Positions 33,590-45,828 of a stretch of DNA of 60,000 nt are shown here, one piece after another. Source of the stretch: Adiantum capillus-veneris (lineage: Eukaryota; Streptophyta; Polypodiopsida; Polypodiales; Pteridaceae); contig CM043949.1 of the NCBI GenBank assembly GCA_014529385.2, positions 145,129,350 through 145,189,349 of the forward strand, given 5' to 3'. Below the pieces are notes generated by a model. The model searched no databases. It was not told the origin of the DNA and saw only the letters and a program-made list of their open reading frames with translations. Every line of letters starts with the position of its first letter. Positions within the stretch are counted from its first letter, which is position 1. The position numbers and the translations under genes are program-made.

Positions 33590-35240
33590 AGACGATGGCC
33601 TACGCTATTGTAATTGTGGCATAAACGAATGAGTTTTCTCACTAACTTCACTTGTGTGTTTATGTTTTTGTGGATTTTGAATGTGTGTGCATGAAGCATT
33701 GTGTTCATATTTCCCTAATGTGTAATCGTATCTTGCCAATTGTGTGTTTACATACTCTAATTTCTCACTAACCCCTTGCTAATTTGACTAATTTTTGCTA
33801 ACTTAATAATTTGCTATGAAGGATTGGAGAATTCGACCATTCAACTGATGTTCATGAAAGGTAATTAAGGTGGTATTCTCAACCTCCCTAGAATCTAGAG
33901 ATGCGTAGAATTGTGTAGAGATCCCACCATGATGATGCAATGTAATGCTATGCTATGTTGATGCAATGTAATGTAATGCAATGTGGATTGAAAATTTTAT
34001 GATTGTTCATTTTCACGCCGTCGTAATGCCGAAATGTTTAAGAATTGGTCGCGCATGAATTTCATTAGTCTCAATTGCTAATTGATGAATGTGTGTTGCT
34101 AATTGGATGCCTATTTGAGTTAATTGCATGCTTGGATGGTCAAATTAAACTGTGTGTGCACTAAAACCAAGTGTGTATGCATTCTAATTGAGTGTGTGTA
34201 TGCCTAATTTTAGGTGTGTGTGCACTATTTTGCCCATGTTTGAGCACCTAGAAATCAATGTGTGCGTTATGATTTTTGAATTTTGATGATTCCTTTGTGT
34301 TTTGCTCATGCCCAACTATTGATTTGTGAAGTCGCATTGCAAATCCGACAAGTTTCACCCTTTTGTGTGCGCACCTAAAGATTGGTTAAAACTGCCAATT
34401 GTTTAGTGTCTGTGCGCCTAAAAAGGTGTTTAATTTGTATGATTGATTCAATGTTTTGATTCCACAATTGATGTGTGTAATGATTAATTTTTGCGTTTTT
34501 GTGCTCCAAACAGTGATTTACACACTCTAATTGCGTCAGTTTTTGACCTATTTTTGTCAGTAATTTTGCAGGTTTAATTACCTAGTCTTGATTTTATTGA
34601 TAAAATTGTAGGCAATTGAATTAATGTGATTTTGAAAACTTTATTTGGTTGCACTATTCCTCAATGTGTGGAGCATTTGTAGAAATGTTTTGGGTATTTT
34701 TGGATAATTTTTGCATTAGTTTTTGGATAATTCCATAAAATTTTGATTTTGCAATTTTTACGAGCTATTTTGTTTGTGCGAATTTACGGCATCATTTTGT
34801 TTGCATTTGTGCCCTCCGTGGTCGAGTTTTAAGCGTTTTACTATTTCCGAGGGCCGGGTTGACAATTTTGTCGAATTTGGTGTTTTCAATAAAATTTGCT
34901 ATTTTTGGTGTGCTTTTGCGTGTCGAAATATTCGATTGTGAATGTCGGTGATTTTCTGAATTTCCTAGTGATTTTTTGGACTTTTTTGGCAAATTTTGGG
35001 AATTTCTGGCGAATTTTATCATTTTCGGTTAAATTTCGGCTTGATTTTGGCATTTGTGGATATTTGAAAAAAAATTAAATAAAAAGGCCGGTTCGAGTTG
35101 CAAGGTCCGTGCCTTGCAGCGCATCAAAAACTTCATCGACGAGATCTTTACGATCGCTTCCAATATTTTTGTCGACTCTGAAATTCTCTTCCTCTTCTTT
35201 CCATTCCGTGTGAACACACCTCTCCTTCTCTCTCTAGCGT

Positions 35241-35243
<3 letters not shown>

Positions 35244-35323
<80 letters not shown>
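35244..35323. repeat. (CT)n microsatellite in leader of E
   Basis: About 80 bases of CT on the element's sense strand. Confidence 0.96.
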
Positions 35324-35326
<3 letters not shown>

Positions 35327-35648
35327 CTCTGTTCGGGGGAGCGTGTAGTACCCAGTGTTCGGGAAGAATGTGTCTCAACTTGATATCGTGTCGTTTTCGA
35401 TTTCAAACAGCCGGTTGAGGGCAAAAGAAAAAGGAGAAATTCCAGCTCAAAGGAGAGAAAAATAGTGTAAAAATCCTAATTTTCTAAAATTTGCTCTTGG
35501 CAAATTCAAGGAAAGGAATTTTGTATGGTTGGAAAAATGATTTTTCCCCAACACTCTAACTCTCTCTCCACACAGTCACTCTCTCTCTCTTTCCCCCGCT
35601 GCCCCTAACTGCACGTGAACGCCATCTCACACACACACTTTTCTTATG

Positions 35649-35651
<3 letters not shown>

Positions 35652-35732
<81 letters not shown>
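35652..35732. repeat. (CT)n microsatellite in leader of E
   Basis: About 80 bases of CT, sense strand, 330 bp after the first. Confidence 0.96.
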
Positions 35733-35736
<4 letters not shown>

Positions 35737-35985
35737 GTCTGGACTGCCCACACGTGCCCATTTGTCTTTTTCCCACTCTCTGGGTCCCCCTGTCAGCGCG
35801 CTGACTTCCCTTCTCTCTCTCACTTACTACACGCCGCTGGCCTGCTGCCCTGCTAACACCGTCAATCTCGCTCTCTCGCTTTGACTACACAATTTCACGC
35901 GCTCTGCTGCACGGTGCCTATGACCCCGCAGTTCGCCGCGCCCATGCGTCTGCGCTGGTCAACGTCTGACGACCAGCCATCTAAG

Positions 35986-37008
35986 GTAAGTAACTAGTTT
36001 TGTTTTTCTTTTTTTTTATAAAATTAGTCAGTTAATTTTTTGTTTGTTAGTTAAAATTTAAAAAAAAAACAAAAAAAAACCATAAATTGAATAAAAAATA
36101 AAAAAATCAAATACAAACTCATAAAAAATCAAAATTGATCATAAAAAATCACAAAAAGAGTAAAAAAATCACAATAAAAAAGAAAAGCATAAAAAATTAA
36201 AAACATCTTAGAAAATTCTATAAAAATAAAAGATTGATGAAAAAAATCACATAAAAAAGTTAAAAACCTTAAAAAATCCTAAAATTCACAGAAAAAATTA
36301 TAAAAATTCATAAAAAAATAAAAAGCACATAGAAAAATCATAAAATTTTTAAAAACTCATAAATAAATCACAAAAACTTCAAAAAAAAACTCCACAGATA
36401 ATTCAAAATTGAACAGAAAACTCCCAAAAAATCATAAATCTTCAAAAAAAATCACGAAAAAATTAGAAAATTCAAAAATTTCTCAAAAAATTCGTGAAAA
36501 ATCAATATTTCACAAATAATTAGGAAAAATAAAAAGGAACTCGTCGAAAGTGCCAGGAAAAGACAAAAACGCCAGAATGAGGTAGAAAGCGTCAGAAAAG
36601 CAAAGAACAGCCGGGAAAATTATATCGAATAAAAACAAATCAGATCAGCTAAAAAAAAAACCCAGCAAAAAGACGAACTCCAGGTAGTAATGCGTCAGTC
36701 AAATAAATTTCAGAAATTTGCATGCTAGAAATTGATTTATGCGAGTAATTGTGCTGCAAATCAGCTTGGAATTGCACGAACAGGCACAAATCACGGTGGA
36801 TTGCAGATTAATCTATTCAAGGCCCAATTTTTCATCGTTTCAAAAGGTTGCAATTAATTTTGACACTATCAAGCTAGAGTTAATCAGCTCTTGTGAGTCT
36901 GAAGAGCAGTCGACTGCAAAAGTGCTTTGGCTAAAGCAATTTAATCAAAATCGAGCAGCAAAAATTCTACTAATTGATACCAAAATCTACTAGAGATTGT
37001 TTTTATAG
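35986..37008 (+). other. Probable leader intron of element E with A-rich low-complexity core
   Basis: Donor AAG|GTAAGTAA at 35986 and acceptor TTGTTTTTATAG at 37008, twelve bases before the gag ATG. The core (36060-36700) is extremely A-rich with ATAAAAAATCA-like phrases repeated irregularly. An 84-codon ORF at 36739-36993 lies inside and is not credible. The intron is inferred from splice consensus only. Confidence 0.45.
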
Positions 37009-37019
37009 ATTGAGCCAAC

Positions 37020-38470
37020 ATGGACTCAAATCGAACCGAGAATTCAAGTATAGCAGAGCAAGCTAGTAGCAGTGGCAACTTCTGCACAAGTACAATAGAC
37101 CAGATTCTGCAGCTATATGGCTACAATGGAGAAAAAGTCTTATATGTAGATACAGAAGGACATAGATAGTTGATGAGCAGTAAAAGAAACACGGGAGCCA
37201 AGATCCTATTGATAAGAGTAAAGCCAGATTCACAGAACTCCCAGATCTTCACGGACTTCAGAGGAACCAGGTAGTGCAAGCTTAAAGATGAAGCGCATAT
37301 AGAAGTGCAAAAAATTGACCCATGTTTATCTAGAAGCCTTCACAAGCCAACAAAGCATCCATTTGGTGCATCTGCAATCATGGTCATTGTACATGGATTA
37401 CGGTGGTCATATCTATAATCGAGAGCCAGAATTGCAAGATCCAACAAATCAGCCAATAGAAGCCAATCTAATTGGAGAACCGAGCCAAAGACAGTACAAA
37501 GATCGAGATGGAGCAGTCTACAACTTGATGCTTAGTGTTCTAAAAGAAAATACCGACAATTTGGAAGGCACAGGAACACAAACTTCTCAGCTAGAGCTTG
37601 ACATGACAGAACGAGTTGAAATACCACTAGTCGTGGTGTATTGCTCAGATTGTGGACGAAAAGATGGACATTTTGCTGAAGATTGTTCAAGAAATCCAAA
37701 AAACAGAGACACATCAACTGCCAACAAGCAAGGTACAGAGCAAATTGGAAATGAGAATCTCGATGTAAGTGCATTTAACTCATCACTTTTAATGCAATCA
37801 TATGATTTTGCATTAAAATTAGAAGCACCAGTAAGAACACTACAAATGCAAAATCAGCATAAGGATGCACAAGCACCTGAAAAGATTAAAATTGATTCTT
37901 TGAACAACAAATTCTTGCATGAATTTAGTAAAGGTGTCGAGATATTAGCACAGGTTGAAAAGATTGTTAGGTTTGCAAATGATTTTGCACCCATTGACAC
38001 AAGTGTGCAATGAGTCTAAGGGACACATCAAACAGAATGATGTTATCTTTGTATGGTACACATAATTCACATGCACACTATGTAGACCAAAAAGGAAAAC
38101 TGTACAAAAAGGATGAACCTGTGTTTGAACGGCCCACATACCAGCTCATCAAAGTGCATTCAGTGATAGATCAGAAAGGATGACTCATTTCAGAGGGAAG
38201 AATCTATTATAGCCCATCCTCTCTAGAGATGAAGGATAATACCTGAGTGGACCCACAAATCTGTTTAGAGCCAAACTTTCCTCCATTGGAAATCAAACTT
38301 TGATGTTGTGACCAAACGAGCATATACTTTGACCAAAACAGTCGTAGATATAGACGAGAGTCTAGCATCTATGATGCATTGGGTCTTGAAATCATTGAAG
38401 CTCAAATCATAGGAGACCCATGGGATAGACAATATCAAGGCAAAGATTATGCTATCTACAGCTTGACTTG
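37020..38470 (+). pseudogene. gag: Gag N-terminal region of element E with YxD..G..Y repeats
   Basis: Starts MDSNRTENSSIAEQ at 37020. Repeated motifs follow: VLYVDTEGHR; LYMDYGGHIY with IEANLIGEPSQRQYKDRDGA; HYVDQKGKLY; and IEAQIIGDPWDRQYQGKDYA. The GEPSQRQY and GDPWDRQY segments show an internal duplication of about 70-80 residues or more. A zinc-knuckle-like CSDCGRKDGHFAEDC (CX2CX5HX4C) is at about 37650-37690. A stop after GHR, a shift near 37310 and further stops after 38010 break it. The repeat motifs match those in element D gag, so D and E are related. Confidence 0.6.
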
Positions 38471-41095
38471 TGGAATAATTTGTCATGTTTCACGAAGATA
38501 CATAGGAGACTATGCAGAAGGATTACAAATGTCAAACAGCAACAGTGCTACCTAAGTGTACCTTCACAGTCCCAAAAGGTGAGACTAAACCAATGCCAAA
38601 CAATTTTGAACTCTTACAATGAAGCAGGCTATAGTGATCACCCTAGGAAGGGGGGAGCTGTAAATCGATCAACCTTAGCTTTTGTACCAGGAAATGCTAC
38701 ACCGGTTAGAAGCCCTAGAGCTTCTAGCCAACAGACCTCTTCAAAGAAAAAACCATTGAAAGATCATATGGTTGTTGGAATTTTCCAATTGACCTAGATT
38801 CCATCAGAGTCTATAGACAAATGCTTCTATGAAGATCATCAAGGATAGAAGTTTCAAGTGATCTCCATAAATCAGAATCAAAAGACGACAAAGCCCATAG
38901 TGTTCAAACAGTTACATGTGATCAAGCTCACATGTTCATGTCAAGATGCACATGGTAATGAATATTAGCAAGACCAAAACCTTGTACAAACCGCTATGGA
39001 TGGCCCGGTCACCACCAAAATCTCCTCCAAAGAGACAGATTCTTCCAGAAAGTACAATGGATATTTTAAGATCAAAGGTTACCCAGATGCAAGTGGACAA
39101 TGCTCAACAATTGCAAAAAGGTGCAATATCACAGCCAATGGAGTCAACATCGACTGAAGCAAGTGGTCTAAGAAAAGAAAATACAGATAAAGTTCAACCA
39201 AAGGATGTTGCCATAGCAAAATCAATCAATTCAGACACAAATCTTGAGACGATCAAGTGCAACATTTTTGGTGAAAACGAAGAAAAGTTGTCAAGCAAAG
39301 TAAAGCTAGATTTTCAACTAGACAAGAACCTCATGTCCTTTCGCATTTGGAAAAGATGTGACCAACCACAACTGGAAGATTCTCTTGTATTTGTGAGCAT
39401 ATCAGGAAACAAACTAGTAGAATGGTGGGGAATCATCTCCACCACCATTGAAGTAAGTTCATAGATCATCATAGCTCAATTCCATGTGATCACAGCAAAG
39501 GATATGCCAGACAACATCATGATGGGAATGCCAATGGCTCAGAAGATGTCGAAGGTACATAATTCAAACATGACGGAGTTATCACATGCAACAAAGAATG
39601 AAGATCAAGACTGGTCATTAGCGGACGATAGTACAAAGTCCTCAAGCACAATTTAAATGGAAGAGCTTATTGAAGATGATTCATCTCCATTGAACAAAAC
39701 TTCAAAAGAACTTGAAGCAAATTAGGCTATAGCAATTCCAGATCAAACAGAGCAAAGATCAACCAAGATAGCAATTGAGCAGAGAATGCCCTCAAAGCTA
39801 GAAGTAAAGAAATATAGGGTTGCAGACAACCGAGAAGCAACAGGAAGTCCAAAGCTCAATCACTCATTGCCAGCAAAATCAGTGAATGTAAGTCAGATTG
39901 CAACAAAAAGTATCAAGCTACCCTCCACAGAGACACAATTAGATCAAAATGAGACCATGGCAAAAGCTGGACAAAGATCTTCAATAGAACCAAAAATTCC
40001 AGATTCAAAGTTGCAAAAGTCATAAGGATCAAAGAAAAATCTTGCAGACAAAAAAAGCTAAAGTGGAACTTCCATCAATTAGCAAAGAAAATGTGACATC
40101 ATATGCCTCTACATCAAAGAACCCTCATGGATCAACTTCTTCAAGCAAGTCAGGCTTTCAAAACTTCAAGTTAATTGTTGATCCAAATCAAACCTCTAAG
40201 GAGACATCCAGAAAAGAAAAGATATTTCAACCAAACTACTCCAGCAAGCAAAGGAAAGTCAAGCAAGTGTTTGTTCATTCAGTTTAGTCAAATTCAATGA
40301 TCCGGTTTGGATTAAAGACAAGAAATCAATAGAGAAAGACAAATACATGGGATGGATAGCATCACAATAGATATTAAAAAAACAGGAGTACTATGAAGGT
40401 AACAGACAGATATGGGTACCAAAACCGCAGGTTAGAGCATATTAAGTAACTTCAAGTCCCTCCCAAGAGAGAAAGCTCACAAGGTATCAACCTCGACAAT
40501 ATCCTAGGATACCTAAGAAGAAGGTATACAACATAACCACATTGAAAGATGTTGAAGTCTACCACAACTCTCAAGAGGATACAGAAAAAAGATGGATCTC
40601 AAAGAATATTTCTCTTGGACAAGGATTCTACACAGTCTAAACAAAGATTTGGCTACCAATCAACCACAAGCCAACTGCAACTACACTAGACCTACTTGAA
40701 GATCTGAAGAAATCAACAAGACCTAGAGCAAAGAAAAGTCAACAAAAGAGATACAAAGGTCATCAAGAGATTTGGATTCCTAAGTCTTCTAATGCTCCCA
40801 ATCAAATGCCAGATGTCGACAGCCAATAGAGGCCTACAACAACATCAAAGAGTACTCCTATCAACAGGCCTAATTGGAGAATCAGACGGATAATGGAGTC
40901 TTCATAGTCAAAGAAGGAAAACCCAACCAACATGAATGCATATTCAAAGATGATAAAACACGTATGGCAACTTGGTTCTTTGCTAATCCTCTTTTTGAGG
41001 ATTCAATCTTACTTTTACTTGAAGAAATGTTTGTAGTAAGGCACAAGAATGTAAAAACTCAAGTTTCTAGGGTGCAAAAACACTCTTTGGCATAG
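38471..41095 (+). pseudogene. Degenerate polyprotein C-terminal region of element E
   Basis: Lys/Gln/Ser-rich frames (38468-38797, 38946-39464, 39786-40025, 40042-40287, 40874-41095) separated by stops, with W-[VI]-P-K repeats: QIWVPKPQ at about 40420, KIWLPI at about 40650, EIWIPKSS at about 40780. Similar repeats (RWIPK, QVWVPK, KKWVPK) occur in element D near 43510-43620. I see no enzyme motif. The frames look like a long disordered Gag tail. Confidence 0.5.
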
Positions 41096-42024
41096 TCAGA
41101 GTCGGGCTACTGAGCCATAAAATGAGCAAAGCATTAGTCCCAAAGCTTCAAGTCATATTAAACTCTGTGCTAAGAGTCATAGTTATTAGGCTAACGCGCT
41201 CAATCTCCAAGAGTTGAGAATATCTAAGTCATGTTGCTCATGCTAGATGAGATGAGCATAAGAGTCGAAGTCTATTAACTTACAATTGGTGGAGTGTCAT
41301 AGAGTCCAACACTCACGCACAGTGCACACTAAGATGAGAGCACATATCCTCGTCAACGAAAACCATTCTTAAATGGGTGCCAGCTTGTAAAGCCATGTCA
41401 TATGCTTTTATAGCTATACCATCTTTCTGAATTGCCCCTCAAAATCATTCTTGCACAGCATATTGTTTCCCATGCATTTCTATGTATGCATAATAGGATG
41501 ATCCACAACTCGACATATGCATTGGACACTCTTTTTTGCTTCCACCTATGCACCTTGAGTGGACTACAACAGGAAAATCAATGTTCCATCCTGCTACCCT
41601 TTCATATTTGTTGCATTTTTAATTCCATATCTATCAGCAAATCATCCCTTCAATACTTTATTAATATTTCCAATGCTAATAAGTACTCCAAAAATGCGCG
41701 TATCCCAAAGGTATTTTTTTCCCACTGGGTTTTTTCCCTTTGGTCATACAGGTATTAGACCCTAATTTAGAACCTCATCATTCTATTTCCCTTGTATATA
41801 CTTTTTAAAATAAACAGCCGCCTCATCATTATGCTATTACAATGGACAAATGCAACATCATCTCTCACATCACACATATTTGGACCAATGAATATGCTAC
41901 AACAAATTGAACCTCATCAACAAATCTAATGACAATTGAAGGCAATCATCCCATCACAAACCAATCAAAACCTTCCCTTGTCTCCACGGACACTTTTCAA
42001 CAGTGCCCGAGGACGGGCACTAAA
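41096..42024 (+). other. 3' untranslated region of element E
   Basis: Non-coding stretch before the PPT. It contains TTCCCACTGGGTTTTTTCCC near 41722, a phrase type common in the 3' untranslated part of plant LTR elements. Small ORFs are unconvincing. Confidence 0.6.
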
Positions 42025-42039
42025 ATAGGAAGGGGGCAA
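42025..42039 (+). other. Polypurine tract of element E
   Basis: ATAGGAAGGGGGCAA immediately before the 3' LTR. Confidence 0.9.
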
Positions 42040-42961
42040 TGTTAACTGAGTCAACGTCAGTTAACAGAAGCTCCTAAACTAGAACGAAGATGTGCGAATG
42101 CACATCGAGGATGAATAAAAATAAGCAGTAAAGATTGGAGTTACACATTTTTCACGTATTCCCAAAATGGTCACGTATGTAAAATCCTGATATATTTCAG
42201 GCCGTTGTAATATTTTAATGTGTTATGGGCTCAATGGGAGTTCCAAGATGTAAAGAATAGGTCAATTATTGTGCCTAGGTAGAAGATTTAGTAAGTGGTG
42301 GAGCCTAAAGTCCTTGGGCACCCAGACATTGCATATTTTTTACCTAGGTATATGAGACAGTGTGTAAAAGAAATTAGGGTTCTCAAGTCATTTGTTGAGA
42401 GCACTCTTTGGTGAGAGCTCTTGAGGTGTGTGGCTATGGAGTCCTTGAGCTTCTCATTTCTCATGAGACTTGATTAATACTAATCAATGATTCATTCTCT
42501 CTCACTATGCCTCTTTCTTACTTCCTATGATTTCCTATGATGCTTAGGTTAACTAGATCTTAACTAATTAGTGGCTAATCCCTCTCTCATCTTGTGTGAT
42601 TGCCCTATTTTTCTTGTGTGTGCATGTAGGTTAGATTGGAGTGTGGTGCTCAATAGATCTATGTGTGTGTGCTTGCGTTAGTGTGTTGCATGATAGGATT
42701 AGTGTTGTGTGCGTCTTGGAATTGTAGTGTGTGTGATTTGGTTGATTGAAGGTGAACGGAAGTGGATATGGAGATTTCCCTTCATTGTGGCTTAGTTCCT
42801 CCATAGGCCGAGAAGCTCACCTCTTAGAGTTAACCATTTGTGTTGCCACGATTACCTCACTAACAGTGTGAGTGTTTTCATGCCCTAGCCGCATAGCTCA
42901 TCCCTCTAAATTGATAATTTTGTTGATCATTGGAGCTATTGCAATGATGGGACCCCCAATA
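42040..42961 (+). repeat. 3' LTR of element E
   Basis: Direct copy of 32652-33572. The terminal ACA is mutated to ATA. Confidence 0.93.
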
Positions 42962-42966
42962 GCCAA

Positions 42967-45180
42967 AAGCAGGTATGGATAAAGAAGATGAATATCGTTG
43001 ATGAAAAATCACAAGATCTAACACCGAAAGGAAAACAGTCGAAGCCTGCAAGAACATCTACTAAAGTAACAAAATTGCAAGCTTATGCAATCAAATTTAG
43101 GTTTCAAAGAAGTTGATTCAAGCCCAAAGAGGCCAGGAATCTCGAGGGGTTCACCGTTTAGTACCCCTTTATATAACGTGCATTCACCGGGTATTAAAAA
43201 AATCCCTCTTTTAACATGTCTGAATAAATAAAATGACCCCTAATTTTATAATTTTTTCCAAAATTGAATATAAAAACCCTTTATTTTAATGTATCTCTTT
43301 TAAATTACCTAAAAATTTGAATTTCAAAAGCCCTCCTTTCAAACTCATGTTATACAATAACATGATTACATAGTGCACCCCCTGAGTCAGGAAATTATTA
43401 GGATTTTGAAACAATTAAAGTATCAAATCCCAAAGTTTGAATCTTTTCCTCAACCAAAGTACAAGGGCTAAAGCGAAGGCCACTGCTGACTCACACAAAG
43501 ACAAGGTGGATCCCAAAGAAGTCTCTTAAAACATGAACAAAGCAGGGACAAGTATGGGTTCCCAAATGAGCAGCATCAATGAAACATCCAATAATCAGAA
43601 AGAAGTGGGTCCCAAAGGAAACCAATAAAACTACTGTCACTGCACTTCTGCTAGAATTATTTTAGTTCCTCCTACGGTTACAATACAATTAGAAGAGAGC
43701 AAGACGCTCACTTCAAGCAAGAATCCACTATTGCAGAACAATGCTAATTAGGACAACCAATCATAAGCATAAAATGGATTCAGAAGCATCAAAAAGATAA
43801 GTAAGCCTTCAAAAAACACTTTATAACCTTCAATCAAGTAAGCTGCATAGGAGCTTCAAAGACCATCATATTTCTTAGAATATGAAGCCTTGACAGCAAA
43901 TGCCAATAAGCTCTTTGATTATAAATATTTTCCATGCCTTGATTGTGTATGCATAATAGGGCTACATTACAAGGCCTGCATATGCACATTTTTTGATTGC
44001 CCAACATAGCACATACCCTTGTGATACCTTATCATCAAGCAAGACTCCAAATAGGAGCGGGGAGGCATTCCAAATGTGGACCTAATCTTATGAATATTAG
44101 AGGGAAATGTTTTGTGGGTGTATTGAATTTTTGTGTTTAATTGTGATGATTTTTTGACAAAATTTAGAGTATATGCCCTCATAGTAGAGTTACAAGAGGA
44201 GTATAGGGACAAAAGCCATATAGGAGACCCTAGGGACATGTGTACAATGTACACAGTGTTTAAAATTATATTAGAATGGTTTTTTCTTCTTGGTTCAGTT
44301 GATTTTTGGTTTTCTTTTATTATTTCTATGATTTCCCCAAAAAACAATCCAAAAAAGAAACTTAAAAAAATCCATAATCAAGATGAAGAAACAGTTGAAG
44401 AGAGGCCTGAGCAGTACAAGGGGAAGAAGATACACGGAAATGACAAAACTGCACGAGGTGCCTCAAAATCCATATGCACAATGGGTAATGCTAGAGGTAA
44501 GAAAAGAATGCTGATCAACCTTTGATAACAACATGAGGCCAAACATGACTGAGAATGGTGATCAAACTCCGGGATGGACTACTAGGACAAAGGAAGTTGG
44601 TGTGCGACTAAACAAAAGCACCCATCAAGTGTAAAGCTGCCTATCAGACATTTCATGTGACTACAAGATCGTATACAAGAAGTAGATCTCTATATTGTAA
44701 ATATTATATATTGTATATGAATTAATGAAGCCTAACAAACAAAAGGGACTAATAGTAATGACAAGAAGATAAGGTGCCAGAGATGCCCATCAGTCATCTC
44801 AAGACTGACATCCAAAAAAGTGCCAAATACAAGTCCAAATCAAGCCAAACTTTGTCAGAAGGCTAAGTATAGAGGACACAAACTAAGGGTTTATAAAAAA
44901 TAAAAAAATTATAACCCCTAGCCAAAGCTACATTTTTTTCAAATCTAAAGTCATGATAGCCATCTACATACCCTGTACATCATGTATATGAGTTGTGGAG
45001 ACAAATGGACAATGATAGCTCATGGATATCCATCTATCGCGGATGATGTCGGATAAGGACCTTTTGAAGTAAGCTACTCACTTGGGGAACTAAGTGGGGG
45101 TTGTCATACTAAAATTAAGTCATGTATCATTTAGAAGCAGTAAAATGATTTACAAAGCACACAAAAGCTAATAGTGGCAA
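42967..45180 (+). pseudogene. Element D downstream region (W-x-P-K repeats, degenerate)
   Basis: Continues element D after E. About 43490-43640 holds RWIPK, QVWVPK and KKWVPK repeats matching element E. About 43930-44530 has fragmentary frames on both strands without recognisable domains. It is interrupted by a MITE at 43141-43386. No RT, RNase H or integrase motif was found. Confidence 0.45.
43141..43386. mobile_element. MITE copy 2 (~246 bp)
   Basis: Same family and orientation as 25699-25942. Ends CTCGAGGGGTTCACCG and CTCAGGGGGTGCACTA. Flanking octamers CCAGGAAT and TCAGGAAA (6 of 8) again suggest an 8-bp target duplication. Inserted in element D. Confidence 0.82.
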
Positions 45181-45198
45181 ATGCAACTTTGATCACCT

Positions 45199-45729
45199 TG
45201 ATGCAGGAACAAAGGAGTCACCAACGAAGAGGAGCATACACAAATGATAGACAAAGCCAACCTTCACAGGGCTACATATCTTGTCCTTGATGAGGCGGAT
45301 TGAATGTTGGACATGGGTTTTGAACCTCCAATCATAAAAATTATCTCCTAGATTCGGCATGACAGATAGACTTTGTATTGGAATGCAACTTTGCCTAAAG
45401 GAGTTGAAGGTTTAGCCAAACAATTTCTACATAATCCTTACAAAGTTATCATTGTCTCACAAGATCTGAAAGCCAATCATTCAATTCTACAAATTGTAGA
45501 AGTTGATTCTGAGAATCACAAATACTGAGAATTGACATATTTGTTGGAGCTTGTGATGGAAGGAGCTTTATCTATCCATGATGATAAGAGTCAAAGTAAC
45601 CATGACTGGGTTTTGTCTTAATTTAGATTTGGCAATATCCCTATAATGATAGCAACAGATGTTGCAGCTTGAGGCTTGGCAGTGAAGGACAAAAAGTTTT
45701 TCATCAATTATGATTTTCATGGATCATAA
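45199..45729 (+). pseudogene. Captured DEAD-box RNA helicase (DBP2/p68-like) fragment in element D
   Basis: One frame reads ATYLVLDEAD (motif II, Walker B), MLDMGFEPP, LYWNATLPKGVEGLAKQFL (motif III SAT replaced by NAT), NPYKVIIVSQDLKANHSI, ALSIHDDKSQ, DWVLS, PIMIATDVAA-stop-GLAVKD (motif V) and FINYDFHGS. This is the core order of DBP2/p68-type helicases, such as plant RH20/RH30. The N-terminal ATP-binding P-loop region is absent. About 26 residues with motif IV are missing exactly between LVMEG and ALSIH, with no intron sequence, which suggests a spliced RNA source. Six in-frame stops replace Arg, Gln or Glu. It lies 86 bp upstream of the PPT, sense to D. Confidence 0.85.
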
Positions 45730-45814
45730 TTGTTGTTGTGGTTTGACAAAAGTACAAGCAGTGGAGCACAAAAACCGACATTGACAATCATATCATGTCA
45801 GAGATGACATGAAT

Positions 45815-45828
45815 TTGGAGGGGGGAAG
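45815..45828 (+). other. Polypurine tract of element D
   Basis: TTGGAGGGGGGAAG immediately upstream of the 3' LTR start TGTTGACC. Confidence 0.9.

Larger units (their letters stand above)
33590..35985 (+). other. Long leader of element E
   Basis: T/G-rich non-coding region with recurrent TGTGTGTGC-type phrases, then two (CT)n tracts. No gene is seen. The Ser-Leu repeat ORFs are microsatellite artefacts. Confidence 0.75.
32652..42961 (+). mobile_element. Element E: 10.3 kb Tat/Athila-like LTR element, gag only, nested in D
   Basis: LTRs of 921 and 922 bp (32652-33572, 42040-42961) start TGTTAACTGA and end CCCCCAACA (mutated to CCCCCAATA at the right). They are flanked by a perfect 5-bp duplication GCCAA (32647-32651 and 42962-42966). 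A PBS for tRNA-Asp and a PPT are in place. The internal region has a long leader with (CT)n tracts, a probable leader intron, degenerate Gag ORFs and a 3' UTR. No RT, RNase H or integrase is visible, so it is large and non-autonomous. Confidence 0.93.

Noticed and set aside
35054-35884. Possible secreted or membrane proteins from Ser-Leu-rich ORFs
   Set aside because: The hydrophobic runs are (CT)n; the surroundings are the non-coding leader of element E.
36739-36993. 84-codon ORF as a host exon
   Set aside because: Lies in a probable leader intron next to A-rich low-complexity sequence; no similarity that I can recognise.
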